Origin: Siphonodentalium dalli
Lineage: Eukaryota; Mollusca; Scaphopoda; Gadilida; Siphonodentaliidae
Reading direction: 5' to 3'
DNA: 64,000 bases
Assembly (NCBI GenBank): GCA_032622095.1
Contig: CP136065.1
Coordinates: forward strand, 92,887,343 to 92,951,342
A program made the position numbers and the translations under genes. The notes below the pieces were generated by a model, which saw nothing but the letters and a program-made list of their open reading frames with translations, was not told where the DNA came from and searched no databases. Positions 46,401 through 58,400 of the stretch are shown one piece after another (the stretch's first letter is position 1; each line of letters opens with the position of its first letter).

Positions 46401-49400
46401 TTTTATGAAACGAGTTTGATAAATTTGATTCACAACGAGTCTTAGACGAGTTGTGAATCAAATTCATCAAACTGGTTTCATAAAATCTTATATCCCAACA
46501 TAACCAGTTGAAGATCTTGTATAACTCATGAAAAAAACTAGAGCTTTATGCCTTTTTAACAAATCAAAATCCTTAAAAGAAGCAGCAAAATGCATAACTT
46601 TACATCGTTGGCTGAGACGCTTCACAACTGTATACGAAAGTATTGCGCGCTCAGGATTGCAAAGAAAAAAATATATAGTCCCCAAATTTGCCTCTTTGGT
46701 TTTGCGTCTATTTTCGTTAGCGCAACGAAGTTGGACAAGAATTTAACCTTGATGAACAAAACAATCATTTTGTATTGTCATGTTTTATTGTCATGCTTTT
46801 CAAAATAGTATTAATCCGCCTAATCAACGTAAAGTAATTTAATTGGCGTGCTGCCAAGTTGATGGGAAGCAGGCGCATATTCGTCACCAGTGACATATAC
46901 ACTATGTGATATAAGGAAATATGTAATGGCTTTTAAAGCATATAATAGGGGTTTCATGCGATATATGAATGCATTTGCTATTATTTGCTTGAACTTAATT
47001 GTGTTGTTATCATCAATCATAGTTAATGGTAGGCTCGGTAATTGCACGGAATGCTCCAGTGTCCATGCATGCTTGGCTTCTCGAACCCGTAATCGTAACT
47101 ACGGATATGGCAAACGACAAGTAGCTGGTAGAAATAAAACAAATTCTAGTGACGTAGTACCGTATTCGTAATTCACATCAGTAATAGTTAATTATGTGAA
47201 AGGTGCCAATTATATGTTGTCCACATAAAACAAACAGTTGTTGTCGATCCAACGATCCAATGCCAAAAGGCAACATGCTATAAAATTTAACTCAGAAATG
47301 GCAGAATATAGAGCTTTCGATTATGGAATGAATATTGGTGTGTCCAATAGCTGTTTTATTTGATTGTTTACACGTCGAATGAGCTTAAATTCTATATCGA
47401 CAGATCGTGGGCGAATTTAGAAACAATCGTACATGTAATGTATATATCACTACCCTGTGGTTCTTGAGAAGAGCCATGGTACAGAAGGACACGCATAGTT
47501 GGGAGTGTCCACAAATATATTCGTATACAGCTTGTTTGTGAAATATTAATAGGTTTGAAATTCATAGAACATGACGAATCCGAGTATGTGTTGGTTAGGT
47601 TAGTATTTTGAATTAATTGCGTTTTTACTGGATATATACAAATCGTGATGGAGAAACATACATGTAGTTTTATCTATCATACACTGTATAGTCATATATA
47701 CTGGGTCGTCTGGTAGGAAATGACAGATAATGCGATCTTCTTGCCATCAGAGAAAATAAAAATGGCGTAATGGAAACATAACCGAATGGGTTCTTAACCA
47801 TTAACTTTCGTTGTCATCAATTAATTGAATTTGCCAAAGACAGCGACAATGAATATTTGTGAAAATAACCGAATTCCCATGACAGAAGTGTGTGTTCCAC
47901 CACAAAATCGGTACTAAATTATCAGGACACACGTCACCGGGTTTCAGCAGTACCTGTTGACGGGCAGCCAATACTCCAAGGATAAAACAATATCTAATCG
48001 GAGTTCACGATTATCGTGTTAAAATGTTATTCAATCTGAATAACACGTGACACACGATGTTCGATTAAATATCAGAATAGATTATCAATATCGGAACGGA
48101 GAACCGGATCCAACATTAGCCACTACTAAATATAGTAATTTCAGAATTATTCCTTCCCTTTTTAAAGAGCGGCCCCAAAACTCAAGCAAGCCCACACACC
48201 TTATAGGTGAATTTGACCTATTTACGATGATAGTTGATCACCTGTGATTTTATAAACAATCTCTGTTATTTAGTCAATCATATTTTCTATGCGTTGGGAT
48301 TAAAGACCCACTTAATCTTCGAATCCCCAGATCACATATATAAAATATATGTCCTATTATATATGCCATTTGAAAGAGGAAGCTCCAAAACATTGTATTA
48401 TCAACTTATCCGGTGTAATAATATGTCAACATTTTGTTTCTGTTGAGTTACCGACGTGTTGTGTGCTTAAGTTTCATCTGGTTTTGTTGTGCCAAGTGTA
48501 TTATTTTCAAAGGAGGGGGGATAACTCTATTTTTAAAGAAAGATTTATTCCCCTTCCATTGAAAGTACATTTTAGTTTGAATTATGTTGCATTCTGGGGG
48601 CCATAACGGGGGAATATTATTATGATTTCAGCTGTTTTCTATTTCGCATGGGCATCTTCTGAGACGTTTCAAATGAATTATAGTATTTTAATCATATTTT
48701 ATGGCATAGATCGTTATTAAAACCGTATATCAAGGCACTATAAAAAAATAATTGGTGACTCGAAAATTAAGTGGGCACTAAATCATGATTTTCATGACTA
48801 TCTTTCCTCTCTAGGCTTTACTTCTATGCCGCCCCGATCTTCTTCCTGTTCAGTTTCGTTGGGTGCTTCGAGGGAATAGTAGCATATGCAGTGTTTGATT
48901 ACAAGCGCTGCGATCCGATGGAATCTGGGCAGCTGGCGAATGAGAATCAGGTGGGTGACATATTGTATCTGAATATGTCGTCGCATGGTCATTATGTTAC
49001 CAAGGATCACCTACACGAGCAGTGTGTTACCCAAGAACTCTCGAAATCAGAGGTGAACCTGTCCCATTTTGGGACTAAGGATACTCCAGTATTGCAATTT
49101 GCCTACATTATGGGTAGCCATATTAACATTCTTTATTCGGAAAAAGAACGACAATTTTCTTGAAATTATTCCGAGTAGCGCATGTTGCCATAGATTGTAA
49201 ATAGCTGTGTAAAGTTTCATAACAATTAACCGATGAGTAAATCAATAAAATCTTGGACAAACTTCTGTATGCCACAGTAAATTTCTAAATAAAAAATGGG
49301 ATAAATCTACTAAAATAAGTCAGATGGACCCCATAATCTCACGTGCTCAGGTTCCTATGTGGTAAATATATGTGCTACAAGTGACCAGGAAATAAAGGAG

Positions 49401-52400
49401 TATACAAGTGCGGACAAATGATGCAAGTCGAAAAAAGAACGGGGACAACTCCATTAAAACAATTTCGACAGAGCACATAATTGCACAGGTTCCCATGATG
49501 GTAAATATCTTAAATCAGAAAATGTAGGAATAAAAGCTCGGACAATGTTTGGTTTACAAACGGATGAGTGTTAGCAGATTGCAGTATAACCTCTCCACAA
49601 TTTCATTGCGGGGGTATAAAGCGTGCTCATCCCATAATTCCAACGAAAACGGGATGCTATATGTGTCGTCTGCTTTGTTGTTTATCATCAACAAAATATG
49701 AATGCGTTTTAAACAAGTGTACCACATGGAGTATCTCCACAAATGTGGAGTTGCTTTGAGGTGGCTTAATATGGCTTGTGATGACTGAACAAAACCTGCA
49801 GCATATATCATTTCGTCCCATTACGATTCAATCGCATATGAAAAGTGTTTCGTCGTGCATGGGTAAAGTAACCGATAGTTGTGATCCAAATTGGCACAGA
49901 TGCATGTTTAATAACTCAGCAACAAATTAATGACCAATTCAGTTATAAACTGCGGAAGGAAAAAATTGAAAACCAACAATAAAACATTACCAGATGATAG
50001 TTTAACCAATCAGTCAGCCTTTACAAAAATATAATTAAATGTAATGTAGAATACAGGTCGATAAATACACGAAATACAGAGGTCCATGATTAATATCTTT
50101 GTGAAAAACGCGAAAGCCACACAAATTTTACAGATGTTTTAACTGATTTTGCACATATGCGAGATAAAACCTCTTTACATATAGTTACCATACATTTATC
50201 ACGTGTAGAGAAGTGGATGCTCTTTAATAAATCGGCAAATCTTATACTTTCAGATAATTATTCTACTGGTCCTTGACTTGTTTAAATCAATGCCTGGTAT
50301 GGCGGGTCTCTTTCTTGCATCGCTGTTCAGTGCATCTCTGAGGTAAATGTAACTTGTAAATAAGTCAGTGTGTCGATCCCACAAGGAGAAGACGCGCCTT
50401 TCCACTGCACAATATAGACGAATACAAGCTAATTCAAGCCCCATGCGAAGTCGGCCCCACACGAAGTCGGCCCCATAAATAACAGGAACTTTGTTTAAAA
50501 TAATACCTGTCGAATTGATCACCGTTATGTCGCAGATTATAATACATATCTTTAGTTCACCTGGCGGGTGACAATTCATACTATTTTGATGTGTAGTCGG
50601 ATGATGCAACCTAATAATTTCCACTAGCATTGGTTACACCTGACTATGGTCCCCGACCACGATATGTATACAGTTTAATACGTCGGTGTGTTTCTAACAT
50701 TTGAGAGGTTCACGGTTTGTTTCTGTCAAGGTGTCAAAAAACAACATATAAAAAGTTAATTCAATATTTGAGTCTGTTGTGCCATTGTGGCCCGACAACC
50801 ACCGTTTCCTTTTGCCGGTAAATTCAGGGTTATTTTCTCACCAGCACGCTGTCATCTGGTCTTGGGAGTGTGTCAACCAACTTCCTCGAGGACATCGTCA
50901 AACACAAGTCTGGACCAATCAGCGATCGGAAAGCGAAAAATGTTGCCAGAATTGCAGGTATTATAACAAACCGCTCATATATAATCATTAGGGTCATTTC
51001 GCCCAATTTGGGCGGTTGTATATATAGGGGCATACATGTATGCCACTGCATGCCTAGATGGGCTTGCAAACCAGTCTGTTCTCCCGAAAATCATCACTTT
51101 ATCGGCTTATAACATGATTTATTTTAGGTTCATAATCGGCGTAGAATCGCCTCATTTCGAGTCCACAACGAACTCTAAATGAGAGTGTTTTAGTGCCATT
51201 ATCGACTCATAAAGACATGTCATGTTATATTTTCATTGTGAGTGTACAATAACAAGAATAAACCAATTCATGACATACCAGATGTAAGATCTTTAAAGAC
51301 GCCATAAAATGGAATAGCGGGTATCAGTTCACTATCGGCTCATTTCAGAATCAAATACTCCAATACCGATGTGAACATTATATGTCGATTATGAACCTAT
51401 TTGTATGATGACATGTTGTGCAAACGGCTTCTCTACCAAAATCACTTCACTTGCTGTACTCATCTTTGTCATAGTTATTTCTTGGAGGTCTGCTACACAA
51501 ATATGAAGTATGTGCCGTGGGGTGCACAGGGACGTGGCCAGGAGAGTGTTAGCTCCGTTGGGGGGTGTCCAACCTACAATTACTTGGAATTTTCAAATGC
51601 AGGTTTCCAACCTAATAGACAATATGGACCAAAGTAGGAAATTACTTTCGATCTAAAAACAGCAAATGTCATACTAAAATATTGGCTTGAAAATATAACA
51701 ATTTCAACCTATTTTGTCTGACACTGATTTCCAACTAAGGCATAACATTGCTAGCTCTTTAACATCTTGGTGAAAATTTAATTACCAATAAAAGTCCAAT
51801 TATAGACCTGGTGATCGGACAATTAAGTAGACCTTTAACATGTATAATATAAAGCAAATCCATGTCTACGCATGAAATACAGTTTATTTGAAACATTTTA
51901 TTTGCTGGCTGCTTCGAACATATATAAACATTTGCGTCATTTCCTTTATACAGTGATAATATCAACTTCAAGAAGCACAAATGGCACATATTTTTAAATA
52001 AGGGCTAATAAGATACACCATATAAAAACAGTAAGTTTTAGAAAAGGCACCATTTATTGCTATGTATTACTATTTTCTAATTTCACTTTTTTTGGACAAG
52101 ATTTGACATCTTAACCCAATTTGCCTGATTGTCGATGCATGCTCTTATCGCCGAAATAGTATGCTCAAATCATCAAGATATGTAATGAGACCACTTAGAG
52201 TGCATTTATGCAATAACATCATACAAGAGACTCGATACTATTCCTTAATATTTCTGTTACAGTTGTGGTGTTTGGAATGATCTCCGTTGGAATCTCTTTC
52301 TTGGTTGCTGAAATGGGAGGCAGCTTAATAAGAGTGAGTGACGTTATTTCCGTCATTTAAAATTGGGCTACGGTGACGATGTTTTATGTGCTATGTGGTC

Positions 52401-55400
52401 TTTAAAAACATACAATCGGATTTACCAGGCGAATAAAACATACAAGTTTGAATGGTGTTGACCTCTTCGCTATGCAACATGTCCTTGTGCAAATAGGTTC
52501 ATATGGACCTAAATATTCATATAGGTTCACATTGGATTTATTTGAGTTTAACAGTGCTTTAACCCGTTATTCCATGAGAACAGGCTGCTATATGGACCTG
52601 AATCGACAGAATAACAGATAAACGCTCTTTTTAAAGAGTTTTCACTCTGGCCTGCAACATAAAACGGAATATAGGGTATAAGTCCACTCTGGTCTTATTT
52701 CAGAATCATATAAATTCAATAAGAACCTATGCGAATATTTAGGTCCAATATGAAGCTATTTGCTAGGGTACCTTGTATACAGCGCGTAAAAATGCCAATA
52801 TAGGCTTATTTGTTTTTCTTTAAATAAGTTCAATATCAACATTTTCCCCTTAATAACTGGCATTTTTATGTCAGATGTGCCATTGCAATCCCAAAAGGGA
52901 CACTTCATCAGCCATTGGAACGTTGCCCCAGCATTGCAGAGTCCGAATGGCATAACATTTTACTGATACTGTAGTTAGAACTCAGAGGTCATGAATGCAG
53001 TTTTTTCGGCCCACCCTTTTCAGTTAGCTGCCATTAGCCAGTTATCAGATCGAGGCTAATGTACCATTTAAAGCCTCTTATGGTGTCTAAACTCTGATCC
53101 ACCTTTGAAATAGGGTATGAGTAATTTACTGTTACATTGTTGATCTAGCGAAAATCAATACTGTAGCAAATATCTGGTGGTGAATTGGGTGAGTGGTCCA
53201 TTTGTTTGTTTTTCCTACTGTTAATAACCTTTGGAATAGCTCGACTGCATTTAGACTTCTCGATCACATCAGCTGCTATATGCTAGTAAATACCTCTTCA
53301 GACGGCGGGTGCAACGCAAATGGTACACTCTTATGGGATTGTTTTATTGGACGCCATTCGCCAGTATCAATATTGTATTCAAATAGATGTGTCCAACCTA
53401 TGCCATCTTTTTTTATATGCAAACACCACTTTATGCCTGAAAACAAATCTGCACTCGTATTTTCTGTTTATCTGTAAACCCCTTGCCACATTATTCCTAC
53501 ATGTGCTCTGGCAATTAGACTGACCATCTGATGTGGTTTGAACATTTGCCGCTATATTTCAGTATATATAGTTCCTACTACGACCCCAGTCTCTCAAAAT
53601 ATGTATTTTGTGCACTGTCTCCTGATGTCACTTTTGACTGGAGAGGCTTGATATGGCTTGCCCGCATTATTTCAGATTGAGCTAAGTTTTTTGTTTTTTG
53701 TTTTTTTATAATTGTTTTATTGAAACAGTCAGATGATTTTACATGAAAAATGAATGGTTGTACATGTTGGATACAGCATAAATATAATATTCATCTACAT
53801 TGAGCTAAGTTAATATTTTAGTTGGCCACTTCGTAATTGCAGCTGTATTATGTTAACTCTCAGTGTGACTACTTGTTAATAACGATTCACATGTGAGAGA
53901 ATGCCATTGTGTCACTGCTCCAAAAATTCAATATGAATTTGTGTCTTGTATCATTAATAGTCTCCAATTATACCGCTGCCTCTAGCAGTTTCCCTGACTG
54001 GGTATTATTCATATAATAATTGCATTGTTTCCTTGTGGACCTTTCCCTTCCCATTGTTTCCACAACATCTGCTACAATTATCCTCATGTTTGCATCATTT
54101 ATGTGTGTCGAACAATAAGCCTTTAAAATAAACGAAAGATATTCTAGTTTATATTAGTAGCAATATGGAAACATGATATATGTTTTAATTATTAAAACTG
54201 CATTCTAATATACTATCTCATCAATCATCCTCTGAATCCCTATTTCTTTTAGTGATAGAACCTGCTGGATATGTACCGACATGATTTGTTGCTATTCTTA
54301 AAAATATATACTCCTTCCATTGGTGCATACATAATACGTTGGTGTGCTTCCTCAAACTGATTCTTGTCCCGGGCAACACCCAAACGCTCGTCACAAATAC
54401 GATCATAGTTTTGCCCAATGGCTTGTCTTTTTGAGTGATAGCATGTGACAATACACTGCTTACACGTGGTAGTTGTCAGTCGAGAAATATCCGGTGCACA
54501 GTAGACGCGGTCGTGTGTCACATGGTTAAATATTTTCGTGGATATCTCAGTTATATTTGAAACTATCGAATGTATCGCTTTCTCAATTATATTCTGAGGG
54601 AAGCGTGACCACCTGAACCAGAGACAACCCGACCCGGACGTACTTTTGGTGCAGTTTAACCGATTACCCTGGTCGGGTTGTCCCAATTTTTTATTAAATA
54701 TTGTTTGTAGTATTCACAATTTTTTCTTCAAATGAAATGTAAATTAATATTTTAAAAGAATAAATTACTTGATTTCTTTAAGTTGTCACTAAATATGCAT
54801 AGTTTCGTATATGTGATTATCTTGTTCCACATTTTATATCTATATTGTTGTTCGTTGTGGATCACGTTGACAAGTCCCAAAAGCATACTATATCCCGTTC
54901 AATTCTAGAATATGTATCACAACTACAAGTATCTATCATATTTACCCATTTATTTTATTCTTATATTAAATTGTGTTGAGAATGTAATATTTTATTTCCT
55001 GTGTCGGGTTGTGGTTTGAAACCTGAAACTATGCTAGTCTCTAGTTTCAAGGATAACAATATGTGGACAAATGCGCTAAATAATTTCACAAGGGCTTTAA
55101 ATGCTATAGGTGAAACTACATTAAGTCACACAGAATCGGGTCCAGATTCTACTTCTGGTCTCAATTCGTTAGTATGTACCAATAAAGAGCATTAATTTTC
55201 AATCTAGTTCTGATATGGTAACTATAAATATCGTAAGATTTTACCATCTCACATCCCAGGTCATGATGGATACTATTAATCTTGATGACATTTGGAAAGG
55301 ATGCTGGTCATCACGCGGGCTCTCGGAGAAGGATCCCATGATGTTACTGGCGTTTCCATTCTAGAGTAATTCCCCTTTGTTCATTTGGAAATGTTGGTTT

Positions 55401-58400
55401 TTCGTCCGTCGGGGGACATATCTCAGCCAAATGTTATGAGTTCCCAATGAAATTTGGCAAGGATGTTGGTCACCATGATATCTTGGATAGAGGTTTCCAA
55501 AGAAGTTTCCATTCCTGTTTGATTCACAATCGCAGTCCTGATACATTGTTAGAAAACACAAGCGGATTCAAGATAATTTAAAATGTTAAGTATCCTTTAT
55601 TTAATGTTATGTTTGTAGATAACAGGTTTGGTGTTGGGAGCAACAAGTGCGCCGCTAAATGCATTATATCTAATGGCAGGATTGTTTCCGTGTGTTCATG
55701 CGAGGGTAAGTACCTTGTAAACGGCTGACATATAATACCTTCTGAACTAATATGTGGTAGTCTGTGTTTGTGATGCCTAAAACAAATGCCACACGTGAAC
55801 AGGTGAAATTACATTACACCCGCTCATATATAGTGTCCAAGCCTTTATTTGAACCTACTATTTTTTTTTTTTTATCATGTTGTGTGCACCCAAGTAGGTT
55901 GTTAAATACAATAACGTCTTGTATATGGACCATGTGTGGATCAGAACACTTAATGAATTAAGTGATAGAAATCATCGCATCAAAAAGAAAAAAAGTTCAC
56001 ATTTTAAATATGGCCATCTTTGGATTTGTTTTCTTTACATGACTAAATCATTCGGCATTCCCTAAAGGCCACATCCCTCATCGGATCGTAACCAAACTTT
56101 ATATGGATCTTCGGAGTGACAATTGGGTGGGAGCAATTTTATTCGAATTTTTTTTTTTAAACATAGCCGTCAGCAGCCATCTAAGATTTTACATTTGAAC
56201 TCAATGACCTGCCCTGCAGCCAACAGTTATCGGAGAATTGTTATGAAATTTTACAGTCATATTCAGGATCCCCTCTAGATGGGAGCTATTCAATTTGAAT
56301 GATTCTCTATTAAAACGGGGCTGTTTGTAGACATCTTGGATTTTACTCTTTGCATGACTAAATATTTATGCATGTCGTACAGCCGACATTTTTCATCCAA
56401 TTGATTCCAAACGACATAAGTCTTTGCGAGTTAACCCTCTAGTATTACTTAAACATTTCAACTGTCTGCATTCCTAATCGCTCCATTGACTATAATTCAT
56501 GGGATTATCCACTCTCCAAGTTGAGCTACAGTGTCGTTGACACTTTCATTTCAGGGGGCTATTATAACCTCAGTGATTGTGTCATTATTGTCGCTATGGT
56601 TATCATTCGGGAAAACGTTTTCCACGAAATTGGAGCCACCACCCACGTTACCATCGGCACCCACTGATTTGTGTTATATGTACCTAAGCAACACAACAGA
56701 ATACCATAATGTAACCACGACAACCACATGGCCGTATTCAGCTTCCAACACAACAAGTGTTCCGTCCATTGACCTTAGTTCCCATTCACAACAGGAACCA
56801 GATAGGTAAGTTTGTACATTATTCCAATAAGTACATTCATTTGATGAAAGCTAACTTGATGTTGGTATGAATACCATGAATAGAAGTTGCCATGAACCGA
56901 TAACCGTGTGAACTAGGACCCTCATGTTCAACCCCCATAGGGATAACCCACACGATCATTTCTGGATATCCAAGGAGATGAATCTAAATTGGTTTCTCTC
57001 ACGATATGATTTCTTAAGATGACCATTCATTCGATGTTCTACAAAACAGTTTCTTCAAGTCAAGATCGTCGAGGTTCTCGAGTGTAATTATTAGAGTCAG
57101 GAACCTTCATCACTGTATATAATGTAATCCGTAAACCGTCGCTTCATCACTGTATATAATGTAATCCGCAAACCGTCGCTTCAGTAACCTACGTCACTGT
57201 ATATAATGTAATCCGTAACCCGTCGCCTCAGCACTGTATATAATGTAATCCGTAAACCGTCGCTTCAGGAACCTAAATCACTGTATATAATGTAATCCGT
57301 AAACCGTCGCTTCAGAAACCTAAATCACTGTATATAATGTAATCCGTAAACCGTCGCTTCAGGAACCTACATCACTGTATATAATGTAATCCGTAAACCG
57401 TCTCTTCAGGCGTTCAGGAACCTACATCACTGTATATAATGTAATCCGTAAACCGTCTCTTCAGGCGTTCAGGAACCTACATCACTGTATATAATGTAAT
57501 CCGTAAACCGTATCTTCAGGCGTTCAGGAACCTACATCACTGTATATAATGTAATCCGTAAATCGTCGCTTCAGGCGTGCGGGTGGGATGAGCTAGATAT
57601 TTTGTTGCAGGATTTATTCTACTTGCGAGTGAAGAGGATTATGTCCATTTTACGAACATCTAGTAAATGGTTGAGGTGCGTTTGATGTTAAAATATCGGG
57701 GCATATATACAATCGATACCTATTTTCCTTATCGTTTTGCTATGGTTTAAACAAACTTAAAAATAAAAACCGTTTGGGTTAGCCACATGATTTGGTGAAT
57801 TAGGTTCATGGCCTGGATTATGTGAACACTGATTGATTTCATGCAATATATGAATATGCTGGGTCTCATTTCATGCAATATATGAATATGCTGGGTCCCA
57901 TTTCATGCAATATATGAATATGCAGGGTCCCATTTCATGCAATATATGAACATGCTGGGTCCCATTTCATACAATATATGAATATGCTGGGTCACATTAC
58001 GTGTAATATATGAATATGCTGGGTTCGATTTCATGCAATATATGAATATGCTGGGTTCGGTTTCATGCAATATATGAATATGCTGGGTCCAATTTCATGC
58101 AATATCTGAATATGCTGGGTCCCATTTCATGCAAAATATGAATATGCTGGGTTCGATTGCATGCAATATATGAATATGCTGGGTTCGATTTCATGCAATA
58201 TATGAATATGCTGGGTTCGATTTCATGCAATATGTGAATATGCTGGGTTCGATTTCATGCAATATATGAATATGCTGGGTTCGATTTCATGCAATATATG
58301 AATGTGCTGTGTTCGATTTCATGCAATATATGAATATGCTGGGTTCGATTTCATGCAATATATGAAGATGCTGGGTTCGATTTCATGCAATATATGAATA

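Larger units (their letters stand above)
46091..48814. other. SLC5 intron 7
   Basis: 2.7 kb with a foldback (46377-46504), a repeat shared with intron 1 (47175-48200) and a family D element (48300-48782) that nearly touches exon 8. Confidence 0.8.
52334..55618. other. SLC5 intron 11
   Basis: 3.3 kb with an inverted-repeat element (52490-52762), a Gypsy pol remnant (52870-53395), an unexplained 145-codon antisense frame (54249-54686) and a repeat fragment at 55255-55560. Confidence 0.75.

Noticed and set aside
50250-50630. 126-codon minus-strand frame
   Set aside because: Shadow of SLC5 exon 9 and adjoining intron; no family signature.
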